Positions 9,134-18,417 are shown, numbered from the stretch's first letter. The stretch is DNA of 64,000 nt from Hymenobacter lucidus (GCF_020447265.1 NZ_JAJADR010000001.1:372001-436000); one strand, 5' to 3'. The notes: generated from the letters alone by a model not told the origin. Numbers and translations are program-made.

Positions 9134-10189
9134 ATGCCCCGAGTTCTGCTCCTTCTGCTGCTCCTGTGCGCCGCGCTGGCCACCCCCGCTCGGGCCCAGA
9201 TCAAAGCGTCCGTGGTATACCGCAACCTCGTGATGGAAGGTGGCGGCATCCGGGGCATTGCCTACGGCGGGGCCCTGGCGGAGCTGGAAAAGCAGGGCGT
9301 GCTGGCTGGTATCCGGCGCGTGGGCGGCACCTCGGCCGGCGCTATTCAGGCCGCGCTACTGGCCGTAGGCTACTCACCAGCCGAAATTATTGCTGTCGTC
9401 AATGAGATGCCGGTGCAGCGCCTCAACGACGGCCGCCTGATGTTCTTCGGCGGCAGCACCCGCCTGCTCAAGCAGTACGGCTGGTACCGCGGCGACCAGT
9501 TTACCTCATTTATGAGCGAGTTGGTAGCCCGCAAAACCGGCTCCCCCGACCTCACTCTGGCCCAGCTTCACGACTTAGCCTCTCAAGGCAAAGCGCGCGA
9601 CCTGTATACTACCGGCACCAACCTCACGCGCCAGTGCGTGCAGGTATTCAGTTACGAAACCCACCCCGAGATGCGCGTAGCCGATGCCGTGCGCATCTCG
9701 ATGAGCATCCCACTCTACTTCCGAGCCGTGCTGCTCGATGCCCAGGGCTACGTAGTGCGGCAGCCCGCCAAAGACCAGGCGGTGGAAGTACTGGTGGATG
9801 GGGGCCTGCTGGCCAACTACCCAGTAGATTTGTTCGACAAGCCCCAATATCTGCCCGCCAGTACGGCGGCCAGCCCGGCGGCCGTAAATCCTGAAACGCT
9901 GGGCCTGCGCCTCGACCGGGCCGAGCAGATTGCCTACGACACGCTGGCCAACGGCCGTCAGCAGCTCGCGCCCTACACCATCAACAGCTTCGGCAGCTAC
10001 GTGGGCGCGCTCTACAACGTGGCCCTGGAAAACCTGAACCCCGCCCGTCCCGCCGACTGGCCCCGCACCGTCAGCATCAGCACCGCCGGCTTCAACCCCA
10101 AAATCAAGCGTATATCAGCCGCCCAAAAGCAGCAACTCATGGACAGCGGCCGGCTGGGCGTGCAGCAATTCCTGAGCCGGCAGTTGTAA
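9134..10189 (+). CDS. Secreted patatin-like phospholipase
   Basis: The 351-residue protein begins with a signal peptide (PRVLLLLLLLCAALATPARA, cut near residue 22). It carries the patatin lipase parts: oxyanion-hole GGGIRG near residue 36, nucleophile elbow GTSAG near residue 64, and the Asp of DGGLLANYP near residue 223. It should hydrolyse acyl esters of lipids in the periplasm or outside the cell. The ATG at 9134 is the one that gives a clean signal peptide; an upstream in-frame ATG adds unrelated residues. It sits between tdh and kbl, on the kbl strand, with no obvious link to threonine catabolism. Confidence 0.9.
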   Translation: MPRVLLLLLLLCAALATPARAQIKASVVYRNLVMEGGGIRGIAYGGALAELEKQGVLAGIRRVGGTSAGAIQAALLAVGYSPAEIIAVVNEMPVQRLNDGRLMFFGGSTRLLKQYGWYRGDQFTSFMSELVARKTGSPDLTLAQLHDLASQGKARDLYTTGTNLTRQCVQVFSYETHPEMRVADAVRISMSIPLYFRAVLLDAQGYVVRQPAKDQAVEVLVDGGLLANYPVDLFDKPQYLPASTAASPAAVNPETLGLRLDRAEQIAYDTLANGRQQLAPYTINSFGSYVGALYNVALENLNPARPADWPRTVSISTAGFNPKIKRISAAQKQQLMDSGRLGVQQFLSRQL

Positions 10190-10192
10190 CAG

Positions 10193-10298
10193 CACCCCAA
10201 TCCCTTCCCACAGGAGAGGGGGCTTTAGTTCTAACTAAATCCAGAGCCCCTCTCCCGGAGGATTCCGCGTATCAAGCGGGGAAGGGTGGGGTGGGGTT
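10193..10298. repeat. Nested palindromic intergenic repeat
   Basis: Outer arms CACCCCAATCCCTTCCC and GGGAAGGGTGGGGTGGGG pair imperfectly, and inner arms GGAGAGGGGGCT and AGCCCCTCTCC pair within them. The structure could fold into a long stem and may end the patatin gene. Its nested build and G/C runs look like a dispersed intergenic repeat. Confidence 0.65.
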
Positions 10299-10300
10299 CG

Positions 10301-10308
10301 TACCTTTG
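10301..10308 (+). promoter_or_regulatory. -7 promoter box TACCTTTG for kbl
   Basis: An exact TAnnTTTG match lies 45 bases before the kbl ATG. Between them is a short tandem repeat, CACTAAGTCACTAAATCACTAAGTCAC in units of about nine bases (10320-10346). Confidence 0.6.
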
Positions 10309-10353
10309 CCATATCCCACTCACTAAGTCACTAAATCACTAAGTCACCTCACC

Positions 10354-11601
<1,248 letters not shown>

Positions 11602-11700
11602 CTGCTACAGCGGCCTTACATGATCTGTAAGCCGTTGCAAAGCAGAAATAAACGTCTGTAAAAGATCCAGCTCATAAGGCCCGTCAGCCTCAAACAAGCA

Positions 11701-11733
11701 AAAACGCCTCCACTTCGCAGTGGAGGCGTTTTT
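11701..11733. terminator. Bidirectional terminator
   Basis: AAAACGCCTCCAC and GTGGAGGCGTTTT-like arms close a tight TTCG-type loop, with T runs on both sides. It lies between kbl and the convergent gene at 11762. Confidence 0.92.
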
Positions 11734-11761
11734 GTTGAGGGCCGGCAAATAAGCCCACCTC

Positions 11762-12121
11762 TTAACTAGCTCGGAAGCCGGTAGCCTGCCGGATACTGCG
11801 CTCTTGGCCAGTGGCGGGGTCGGGGTAGGTATGGTCGCTGACCTCAACCGATAGTTTTTTGCCAATGAGCTGCTTGGTGTCGAGGTCTTTGTCGCCTTCG
11901 GGCTTGATGCCCACAGCCGAGTAAAGCGAAAGGATGATGGGCTTGCCCGCCGCCGAGTTGTAGAAGCGCTGGGTCACAAAGCCATCCTCACTTTCCATGC
12001 GGGCGGCAAAAAAGGGCACGTTCTGGTGCTCACTGGTGCCTTCCTCAATGTCGGTTATCTCGACCGTGTGACGGCCGTCGGGCAAAAAGCCTTTCTCCTG
12101 GTTATCAACTTGAATCTTCAT
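11762..12121 (-). CDS. Hypothetical protein, 119 residues
   Basis: No family could be named. The protein is soluble, with no signal or membrane segment, and reads like a small beta-rich domain: an N-terminal MKIQVDNQEKGFLPDGRHTV, then EITDIEEGTSEHQNVPFFAARM, a LIGKKLSVEVSDHTYPDP segment and a TGFRAS end. Proteins of this style that describe properties of single-strand-binding or recombination helpers in phages exist, but the resemblance is too weak to rely on. It is convergent with kbl and precedes cdaA on the same strand but 84 bases downstream of it, so it could be a late member of that operon when read from folP. Unusually for the window, it is rich in acidic residues. Confidence 0.65.
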   Translation of the reverse strand: MKIQVDNQEKGFLPDGRHTVEITDIEEGTSEHQNVPFFAARMESEDGFVTQRFYNSAAGKPIILSLYSAVGIKPEGDKDLDTKQLIGKKLSVEVSDHTYPDPATGQERSIRQATGFRAS

Positions 12122-12205
12122 GGCCTGCTTATTTTTTTAGCACGTAATGCTAATAATAACGGCAAAGCAGGCCCCGGGGTTTTTCCTGGCTGGATTATTT
12201 TTGCC

Positions 12206-13045
12206 TTACGCCGCTACTTCGGCCGCCGCCGAGGCCGAGGCGCTGGCGGGCCGGGGGGCGGCGTCGAAGAGAAACTCGTTGAGGCGGGCGCGCAGGTCGG
12301 AGGAGGAGAGGTTGCGGAATACCTCCCCCCCGCGCACCAACGAAATCTGTCCGGTTTCTTCGCTCACTACCAGCACTACCGAGTCGGTTACTTCCGTCAG
12401 GCCGATGGCGGCGCGGTGGCGCAGGCCCATAGATGCGGGCACGTCGGGGTTCTCACTCACGGGCAGGATGCAGCGGGCGGCCTTGATGCGGTTGTTGCTG
12501 ATAATCACGGCCCCGTCGTGCAGGGGCGAGGTCTTGTTGAAAATCGACATGAGCAGGCGCTTGCTCACGGCCGCGTCGATCAGGTCGCCGGAGTCGCCGT
12601 AGAATTTCAGGTCCGACACCATCTGGAAGGCAATCAGGGCCCCAGTGTTTTTGCCGGCCAGGCTCTTGGCCGCTTCCACGAAGGGCGTGATGCTCATACG
12701 CTCGGAAGGCGCTTCGCGCCGCCACGGAAACACCCGCATCCTATCGAAAGCCGTGGCCTTACCGATGGTGAGCAAAAAGCGCCGGATTTCCTGCTGAAAC
12801 AGAATAATGCTGGCCAGCACGCCCACGCTCATAAACTGCCCCAGGATGCTGGTCAGCAGCTCCATACCAGCGGCCTTCACCACCAGATAGAGCAGATAGA
12901 TGGACATCAGGCCCAGAAAAATCTTCAGCGCCACGCTTCCCGTCAGCAGCTTGTAGAGCTGATAGAACAGCACCGTAACCAGCAGCACGTCCACGACGTC
13001 TATCCAGCCAATGCGCAGGAAGCCGATGCTGAAGGAGCCTATCAC
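12206..13045 (-). CDS. cdaA: Diadenylate cyclase CdaA
   Basis: CdaA makes cyclic di-AMP, the messenger that controls potassium and osmolyte uptake. The 279-residue protein has three N-terminal membrane spans (within residues 10-80) and a DisA-type domain with the catalytic DGA in SPLHDGAVII near residue 173 and the RHR of LRHRAA near residue 205. The tail after residue 260 is Ala/Ser-rich. Its ATG overlaps the folP stop by 4 bases, so the two genes are translationally coupled in one operon, an order common in Bacteroidota. No partner like CdaR or GlmM is adjacent. Confidence 0.95.
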   Translation of the reverse strand: MIGSFSIGFLRIGWIDVVDVLLVTVLFYQLYKLLTGSVALKIFLGLMSIYLLYLVVKAAGMELLTSILGQFMSVGVLASIILFQQEIRRFLLTIGKATAFDRMRVFPWRREAPSERMSITPFVEAAKSLAGKNTGALIAFQMVSDLKFYGDSGDLIDAAVSKRLLMSIFNKTSPLHDGAVIISNNRIKAARCILPVSENPDVPASMGLRHRAAIGLTEVTDSVVLVVSEETGQISLVRGGEVFRNLSSSDLRARLNEFLFDAAPRPASASASAAAEVAA

Positions 13046-13926
13046 GGGGAAAAGGGACTGAAAGTGTTGGACACGAGCCGGATGGTTTGCATTGCCTCCG
13101 GTACATCGTGTACGCGCAGCAGAGTCGCGCCGTTGAGCAGCGCAATGGTATTCAGGGCTACCGTGCCGCTAAGGGCAGCGTCGGGCGTGAGGCCCAGAGG
13201 CTTGTATACCATAGCTTTGCGCGACAACCCGGCCAGGATGGGCAAGCCCAGAAGTTGCAGTTCTCGCAGACGGCTCAGCAGCTCGTGGTTCTGAGTGGCC
13301 GTCTTGGCAAAGCCAAAGCCGGGGTCCAGAATGATATCCGTAACGCCGGCGGCACGCAGCTGCGCTACTTTGTCGCGGAAGTAGCGCACCAGCTCCAGCA
13401 CGAGGCCGTCGGGGTAGTGGGTAAGCTGCTTCATGGTTTGGGGGGTGCCGCGCATGTGCATCAGCACGTAGGGCACCTGCAGCTGGCCGGCAGTGGCAAA
13501 CATGGCCGCGTCCAGCTCGCCGCCGCTGATGTCGTTGATGATACTGGCCCCGGCGGCTACGGCCGCGCAGGCCACGCCGCTGCGGAAAGTGTCGATGGAC
13601 AAAAAGGCCTCGGGAAACGCGCGGTGCAGGGCCTCCACAGCGGGCAGTACGCGCTGTTTTTCCTCGTCTTCACTGATATGCTCGGCCCCGGGACGGGAAG
13701 AGTAGCCGCCCACGTCGAGGATGCTGGCGCCGGCCGTCAGCATGGCTTCGGCGCGGTGCAGCAGGTCGGTATTATCGGCTACGCGGCTGCCGGCGAAGAA
13801 CGAATCGGGGGTCAGGTTCAGGATGCCCATGACCTGCGGCGAGGCCAGATTCAGGACGCGGCCACCCGGGCAACGCAGCGTTTGCCTCGGAGAAAAACAC
13901 GTATCTTTCGCGGCCTGGGCAGACAT
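13042..13926 (-). CDS. folP: Dihydropteroate synthase FolP
   Basis: FolP joins p-aminobenzoate to the pterin pyrophosphate in folate synthesis and is the target of sulfonamides. The 294-residue protein has the family blocks: MGILNLTPDSFFAGS near residue 34, DVGGYSSRPGAE near residue 71, IINDISGG, and LDPGFGFAKT near residue 200. It is the first gene of a two-gene operon with cdaA. On the minus strand a TACTTTTA sequence (13955-13962) close to the -7 consensus lies 28 bases before the ATG. Confidence 0.96.
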   Translation of the reverse strand: MSAQAAKDTCFSPRQTLRCPGGRVLNLASPQVMGILNLTPDSFFAGSRVADNTDLLHRAEAMLTAGASILDVGGYSSRPGAEHISEDEEKQRVLPAVEALHRAFPEAFLSIDTFRSGVACAAVAAGASIINDISGGELDAAMFATAGQLQVPYVLMHMRGTPQTMKQLTHYPDGLVLELVRYFRDKVAQLRAAGVTDIILDPGFGFAKTATQNHELLSRLRELQLLGLPILAGLSRKAMVYKPLGLTPDAALSGTVALNTIALLNGATLLRVHDVPEAMQTIRLVSNTFSPFSP

Positions 13927-13973
13927 GAGCGGAGAGGCTAAAAACCGGGATTCTTAAAAGTAGGCTGAAAATT

Positions 13974-14543
13974 TTGAGTAACCAAACCCAGCACGAGTAC
14001 GACCAGGTCATCGGGCAATGCCGCACCTTGTTCCTGGCCAAGACCCACGACTACGGCACCGCGTGGCGCATTATGCGCCTGCCCTCGGTCACCGACCAGA
14101 TCTACATCAAGGCCCAGCGCATCCGTTCCATTCAGGAAAAGGGCGTGCAGCTGGTGGCCGACGGTGTGGACGAGGAGTTCGTGGCCATCATCAACTATTG
14201 CATCATTGCTTTGATGCAGCTGCGCCTGCCCGCCGACGCCCCCCTGGACCTGGTGCCGGCCGATGTAGAAGCTGCTTACGACGAGGAAGTGGCCGAAAAC
14301 CGCCGGCTGCTGTTTGCCAAGAACCACGACTACGGCGAGGCCTGGCGGCAGATGCGGGTAGAAAGCATCACCGATATCATCCTGATGAAGCTGCACCGTA
14401 CCAAGCAGATTGAAGACCTGGCCGGGCACACGCGCGTGTCGGAAGGCGTGGATGCCAACTACCGGGATATGCTCAACTATGCCGTATTTGCCTTGATAAA
14501 GCGTGGCGCGGTATCGGCCGCGTCCGAACCTGATTCAGAATAA
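13974..14543 (+). CDS. DUF1599-domain protein, internally duplicated
   Basis: The 189-residue protein contains two copies of the DUF1599 domain, at about residues 15-75 and 100-165. Each has a matching block: LFLAKTHDYGTAWRIMRLPS then TDQIYIKAQRIRSI in the first, and LLFAKNHDYGEAWRQMRVES then TDIILMKLHRTKQI in the second. The conserved His-Asp-Tyr-Gly and Trp-Arg-x-Met suggest an active or binding site, but the function is not established. The start is TTG at 13974; no ATG gives a complete first domain. Its stop is 15 bases before the BT_3928-type gene, so they are likely co-transcribed. Confidence 0.9.
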   Translation: MSNQTQHEYDQVIGQCRTLFLAKTHDYGTAWRIMRLPSVTDQIYIKAQRIRSIQEKGVQLVADGVDEEFVAIINYCIIALMQLRLPADAPLDLVPADVEAAYDEEVAENRRLLFAKNHDYGEAWRQMRVESITDIILMKLHRTKQIEDLAGHTRVSEGVDANYRDMLNYAVFALIKRGAVSAASEPDSE

Positions 14544-14558
14544 GGAGTTTAAAGCCCT

Positions 14559-15668
14559 ATGAGACTTATTACCCGAATCTGCTGGCTGCTGCTGGGCGCG
14601 TTGTTTATCTTTTCCGGGCTGGTGAAGCTCAACGACCCCATCGGCACGGCCTACAAGCTGGAAGAGTACTTTGAGGTTTTTGCCGCGTCGGTGCCCAGCC
14701 TGGCCGGCTTCTTTCTGTGGTTTAAGGACAGTGCCCGCCTGCTGTCGTTGCTGCTCAGCTCCCTGGAAGTAATTCTGGGCGTGGCTTTGCTGCTGCGCTG
14801 GCACCTGCGCAAAACCCTATGGGTGCTGCTGGTGCTGCTGGTGTTCTTCACCTTCCTCACGTTCTACTCGGCGGCCTTCAACAAGGTAACTGACTGCGGC
14901 TGCTTCGGCGACTTTATCAAGCTCACGCCCTGGACCTCGTTCAGCAAGGACGTATTTCTGCTGGTACTCTGGGCGGTGGTGTTCTTCAATCAGCGCTACC
15001 TGCGCCGGGTGTTTGCCCGCGGTATGCTGGGCATTATGTATATCACGCTGGCTTCGGCCGTGGCCATTGGCATCGGGGTGCGGGCGTTGGGCCACCTGCC
15101 TTACTTCGATTTCCTGCCCTACAAGGTCGGCAATGACATCGGTAAGCTCATGAAGTCTTCGGAGCCATTGCGCTACAAGTACATTATGGAGCGCGGCGGC
15201 GCAACCCAGGAGTTCACCGAATACCCCACTGACACCACCTGGAAATACAAGCAGATGGTGGCCCTGAACCCCGAAGCCGGCCCTAAAATCACCGACTTCA
15301 AAGTTTGGAACGATCAGGGCGACTACACCCAGGAGCTGCTGAAAGGCAACCGGCTGGTGCTCATCATCCAGAACACCGACCATGCCGACCGGGACCGGTT
15401 CGAAATGATTAACGCCCTGATGCAGTCGGCCGACTCGTCGCAGAAGAAGATTACGCCCATCGTCATCACCAGCAGCAGCCCGGCCGAATTTGACGCCTTC
15501 CGCCACGAGGTAAACCTGTCGGGTCCGTTCTACTACGCCGATGCCACGGTGCTCAAATCCATGATTCGCTCAAACCCGGGCTTTATGCTGCTCAAGGACG
15601 GCGTGGTAAAAGGCAAGTTCCACTACCACGACATTCCCAGCCGCGCCAAGCTGGAGGAACTGCTGTAG
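14559..15668 (+). CDS. BT_3928-type DoxX/MauE-like membrane protein with thioredoxin-like tail
   Basis: The 369-residue protein has an N-terminal membrane part of about four spans (residues 5-165) similar to DoxX/MauE, with FSGLVKLNDPIGTAYKLEEYF near residue 18 and a Cys-Gly-Cys in TDCGCFGDF near residue 113. The C-terminal part from about residue 240 has a thioredoxin-like pattern but no CxxC active site. The organisation is that of the conserved BT_3928-type proteins of Bacteroidota, which are found next to DUF1599, folP and cdaA, as here. A role in envelope redox chemistry is an inference from the DoxX/MauE resemblance. Confidence 0.85.
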   Translation: MRLITRICWLLLGALFIFSGLVKLNDPIGTAYKLEEYFEVFAASVPSLAGFFLWFKDSARLLSLLLSSLEVILGVALLLRWHLRKTLWVLLVLLVFFTFLTFYSAAFNKVTDCGCFGDFIKLTPWTSFSKDVFLLVLWAVVFFNQRYLRRVFARGMLGIMYITLASAVAIGIGVRALGHLPYFDFLPYKVGNDIGKLMKSSEPLRYKYIMERGGATQEFTEYPTDTTWKYKQMVALNPEAGPKITDFKVWNDQGDYTQELLKGNRLVLIIQNTDHADRDRFEMINALMQSADSSQKKITPIVITSSSPAEFDAFRHEVNLSGPFYYADATVLKSMIRSNPGFMLLKDGVVKGKFHYHDIPSRAKLEELL

Positions 15669-15670
15669 GC

Positions 15671-15758
15671 TTAGTTGTCAGTTGCTAGTTGTCAGTTGTT
15701 AGTTCGTTCGTGCTGACATCTGTTCCTAACAACTGACAACTAACAACAATCAACTAAC
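15671..15758. repeat. Inverted repeat built of TTAGTTGTCAG units
   Basis: The left arm contains TTAGTTGTCAGTTG repeated imperfectly; the right arm is its reverse complement (CAACTGACAACTAA units). The arms of about 33 bases are separated by some 20 bases. It could act as a terminator-like hairpin for the preceding gene but has no T run. A related TAACTGACAACTGAC segment lies just before lipA (40657-40671). Confidence 0.75.
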
Positions 15759-15768
15759 ACCCAAGCCC

Positions 15769-16824
15769 ATGCTTTCTTTTGTGCTGCGCCGGCTGGCGCA
15801 AGGGGTGCTGGTACTGGCCGGCGTAGCCCTCACCGTGTTCTTCCTGTTTACAGTGCTGCCCGGTGACCCGGTGGCGCTGCTGGCCGGCCAACGCTCGGAT
15901 GTGGCTACCCGCGCCGCCATTGCCGCCGACCTGGGCCTCGACCAGCCCGTGCCGGTGCAGCTGGTGGGCTACCTCAACGACGTGTCGCCGCTGGGCCTGC
16001 ACCCGCGCGACTCGGCTGGCGTGGCCCGCTACGGCGGCGTAGCGCTGCTGCCGCTGGGGGGCAAGGCGCTGGTGCTGAAAGTGCCCTACCTGCGCCGCTC
16101 GTTTCAAAGCAATAAAGACGTGCTGAGCATTCTGCTCGACCATTTTACCGGCACGCTGTGGCTGGCCCTGGCGGCCATGCTGCTGGCGGCGGTGCTGGGT
16201 ATCGGCTTCGGCATTGTGGCGGCCCTCAAGCCCCATTCCTGGCTCGACCGGGCCCTGATTACGACTTCGGTGCTGGGTATTTCGGTGCCGTCGTTCGTGG
16301 CCGGCATCCTCATTGCCATGACGTTCGGCTTCTACTGGAGCCACTGGACCGGCCTGAACCTGACCGGGCAGCTCTACGAAACCGACCCCTTTACGGGCCG
16401 CCACTTGGTGCTGCGCAACCTGCTGCTGCCGGCTTTCGCGCTGGGTATCCGGCCGCTGGCCGTTATTACCCAACTCACCCGCAGCTCCATGCTCGACGTG
16501 CTCAGCCAGGACTACATCCGCACTGCCCGGGCCAAGGGCCTGTCGGAATACAACGTAGTAATGGGCCATGCGCTAAAAAACGCGCTGAACCCGGTTATTA
16601 CGGCCGTATCGGGTTGGCTGGCCTCACTCATGGCGGGGGCTTTCTTCATCGAGTACATCTTCAACTGGAAAGGCCTGGGCACCGTAACGCTGCGGGCCGT
16701 CGAAAACCTGGATTTTCCGGTTGTTATGGGCGCCACTATCTTCATTGCCTTCCTCTTCGTGGTCGTCAATATCGTGGTCGATGTGCTCTACGCCGTGCTG
16801 GACCCACGGGTAAAGCTGGGGTAA
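15769..16824 (+). CDS. ABC transporter permease, DppB/OppB type
   Basis: The 351-residue protein is an inner-membrane permease of the peptide/nickel ABC family: an N-terminal span followed by VLPGDPVALLAGQ near residue 29, a periplasmic loop, and five further spans with the cytosolic EAA-like loop (LDVLSQDYIRTARAKGLSEY, about residues 242-261) that docks the ATPase. The periplasmic part between residues 60 and 110 is longer than usual. It stands alone: no second permease, ATPase or binding protein is in the window, so partners must be encoded elsewhere. The substrate cannot be predicted from one subunit. Confidence 0.9.
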   Translation: MLSFVLRRLAQGVLVLAGVALTVFFLFTVLPGDPVALLAGQRSDVATRAAIAADLGLDQPVPVQLVGYLNDVSPLGLHPRDSAGVARYGGVALLPLGGKALVLKVPYLRRSFQSNKDVLSILLDHFTGTLWLALAAMLLAAVLGIGFGIVAALKPHSWLDRALITTSVLGISVPSFVAGILIAMTFGFYWSHWTGLNLTGQLYETDPFTGRHLVLRNLLLPAFALGIRPLAVITQLTRSSMLDVLSQDYIRTARAKGLSEYNVVMGHALKNALNPVITAVSGWLASLMAGAFFIEYIFNWKGLGTVTLRAVENLDFPVVMGATIFIAFLFVVVNIVVDVLYAVLDPRVKLG

Positions 16825-16867
16825 TGGTTTTGCAAGGGAGAAATAAGGTGGAATGTGAGAAAAAATG

Positions 16868-17030
16868 TGTCCTTGCGAGGCGAAGCCGAAGCAATCCGTC
16901 CTCTACGCAGGGCTGAGTGCCCTTTTACTTGAAAGCCCTTTCCCGACTAGCAACGAGAAAAAGAGCGTATCGCAGAAGGACGGGCCGCACATTGTAGAGG
17001 ATCAATTGCTTGGCGCTGTTCGCAAGGACA
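16868..17030. repeat. MITE-like element, family A, copy 2 (163 bp)
   Basis: The left end reads TGTCCTTGCGAG then CGAAGCAATC and TCCTCTAC; the right end, reverse complemented, reads TGTCCTTGCGAA then CAAGCAATTG and TCCTCTAC. These match the ends of copy 1 at 1314-1472, and the centre has GAAAGCCCTTTCCCG. It has no coding capacity. In both copies the sequence AATGTGAGA lies upstream of the left end. Confidence 0.8.
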
Positions 17031-17083
17031 GAATCTCTTTAGCACCTTACTCATATCCCACTCCATTGCCCACACTAAAAAAG

Positions 17084-17605
17084 ATGCGCCTTTATCTGAT
17101 TGGCATGCCGGGAGCGGGCAAAACGACGCTGGGCCGTGCGCTGGCGGTGGCATACGGCCTGCCCTTCCGCGACTTGGACGAGGAAATCGTGCGGCGGGAG
17201 GGACGCAACATTGCCGATATTTTCGCGGCCGAAGGAGAAGCGTATTTTCGGGAGCGGGAAGCCGCCGTGCTGCGCGAAGTGGTGCGGGAACTACCCGGCG
17301 TGGTGTTGGCTACCGGCGGCGGCACGCCCTGCTTCCACCAGAACCTGGAGGTACTGCTCGAAACCGGCTACACGCTCTACCTCGAAATGCCCGTGAGCGA
17401 GCTGGTACGCCGGCTGGAGCGCGGGGCCGCCAGCCGGCCGCTGCTGGCCCAGGCCGCCGACCCCGGCGTACTGGAAGCCCGTTTGTACGAAACCTTAGCG
17501 GCCCGGCAACAGTTTTATAGCCGCGCGCCGCTGCGCTGCATCGGAACGGCCTGCTCCGTAGGCGCGGTGCAACGGCTGCTGAGCCGCTACCAGGCTAGTG
17601 GCTAA
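17084..17605 (+). CDS. aroK: Shikimate kinase
   Basis: The 173-residue enzyme phosphorylates shikimate in the pathway to chorismate and aromatic amino acids. It has the Walker A motif GMPGAGKTT (residues 7-15), the shikimate-binding DLDEEIVRREGRNIADIFAAEGE block with its Asp and Arg, EAYFREREAAVL, and GGGTP near residue 80 (the Walker-B-like Gly-Gly-Gly). The ATG at 17084 places the P-loop close to the start as in the family; the frame is open upstream through the family A element, which is not coding. The gene appears to be transcribed alone. Confidence 0.95.
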   Translation: MRLYLIGMPGAGKTTLGRALAVAYGLPFRDLDEEIVRREGRNIADIFAAEGEAYFREREAAVLREVVRELPGVVLATGGGTPCFHQNLEVLLETGYTLYLEMPVSELVRRLERGAASRPLLAQAADPGVLEARLYETLAARQQFYSRAPLRCIGTACSVGAVQRLLSRYQASG

Positions 17606-17651
17606 GTTGAGCATTTCTGCGTATTCGGCGCAGTGTTTGTGCGGCCTTGCG

Positions 17652-17659
17652 TACTTTTG
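17652..17659 (+). promoter_or_regulatory. -7 promoter box TACTTTTG
   Basis: An exact TAnnTTTG match ends 20 bases before the ATG of the fatty acid hydroxylase gene. Confidence 0.6.
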
Positions 17660-17679
17660 CCTTTTATTACCAGCTGTTC

Positions 17680-18366
17680 ATGCATATGAATTCCGCTTCC
17701 TCTCCCTCCACACTTGATACGGCCCCTTCGCCGGTAAAAACACCTGACCAGATTAAGCCCAAGCACAAAGGGTCGGCGCAGCTGTTCAAGAACCCCGTGC
17801 TGGAGCGCCTCACGCACACGCACATTGCCCTGCCGGTATCCATTTTCCTGATTACGGCAGCCGGGAGCCTGTACTACGGCCTCACCCACGGCTTTATCAA
17901 CGGCATATCGGCCTTCGGACTGTTTCTGCTAGGCTGGTTTATGTTCACATTCGTGGAGTATGCCATGCACCGCTACCTCTACCACATTCCGGCTACTACG
18001 CCCAAGCGGGCCAAGTTTCAGTATACCATGCACGGTGTGCACCACGAGTACCCCAAGGACAAGACCCGTTTGGCCATGCCGCCCATCGTGACGGTATTCG
18101 TGGCCTCGCTGCTGTTTTTTATCTTCAAGCTTATCTTCGGCAGCTACGTTTTCGGCATTCTGGCGGGCTTCACCTTTGGCTATGCGCTCTACCTGTTCGT
18201 GCACTACGCCATTCATGCCTACTCACCGCCCAAGAACTTCCTCAAAGTATGGTGGACGCACCACGCCCAGCACCACTATCGGCAGGACGAAATTGCCTTC
18301 GGAGTTTCCTCCACGCTCTGGGACCATATCATCGGTACCATGCCGAGCAAAAAGCCCAGTGAGTAA
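17680..18366 (+). CDS. Fatty acid hydroxylase / sterol desaturase superfamily protein
   Basis: The 228-residue membrane protein has the histidine clusters that bind the di-iron centre of this superfamily: HRYLYH near residue 99, HGVHHEY near residue 120, HYAIH near residue 181 and HHAQHHY near residue 198. Three or four spans lie between them. The spacing and the KVWWTHHAQHH block are closest to fatty acid 2-hydroxylases, which in Bacteroidota would hydroxylate acyl chains of sphingolipids or lipid A; this substrate is an inference. The ATG at 17680 is followed by a second one at 17686. A -7 promoter box lies 20 bases upstream and a terminator follows. Confidence 0.88.
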   Translation: MHMNSASSPSTLDTAPSPVKTPDQIKPKHKGSAQLFKNPVLERLTHTHIALPVSIFLITAAGSLYYGLTHGFINGISAFGLFLLGWFMFTFVEYAMHRYLYHIPATTPKRAKFQYTMHGVHHEYPKDKTRLAMPPIVTVFVASLLFFIFKLIFGSYVFGILAGFTFGYALYLFVHYAIHAYSPPKNFLKVWWTHHAQHHYRQDEIAFGVSSTLWDHIIGTMPSKKPSE

Positions 18367-18384
18367 TTGCCGCCATCTCTTCAC

Positions 18385-18417
18385 AAAGCCTGATCCAACC
18401 TTGGGTCAGGCTTTTTT
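18385..18417 (+). terminator. Rho-independent terminator
   Basis: AAAGCCTGATCCAA pairs with TTGGGTCAGGCTTT and is followed by a T run, ending the hydroxylase gene. Confidence 0.9.

Noticed and set aside
10317..10350. Short tandem repeats CACTAAGTCACTAAAT before kbl taken as a CRISPR-like array
   Set aside because: Only about three units of 9 bases with no spacers; it is a small satellite in the leader.
11605..11865. Minus-strand frame of 86 codons
   Set aside because: It crosses the terminator at 11701-11733 and overlaps the 119-residue gene; no family pattern.
12026..13294. Large plus-strand frame (422 codons) opposite cdaA and folP
   Set aside because: Shadow of two well-identified genes.
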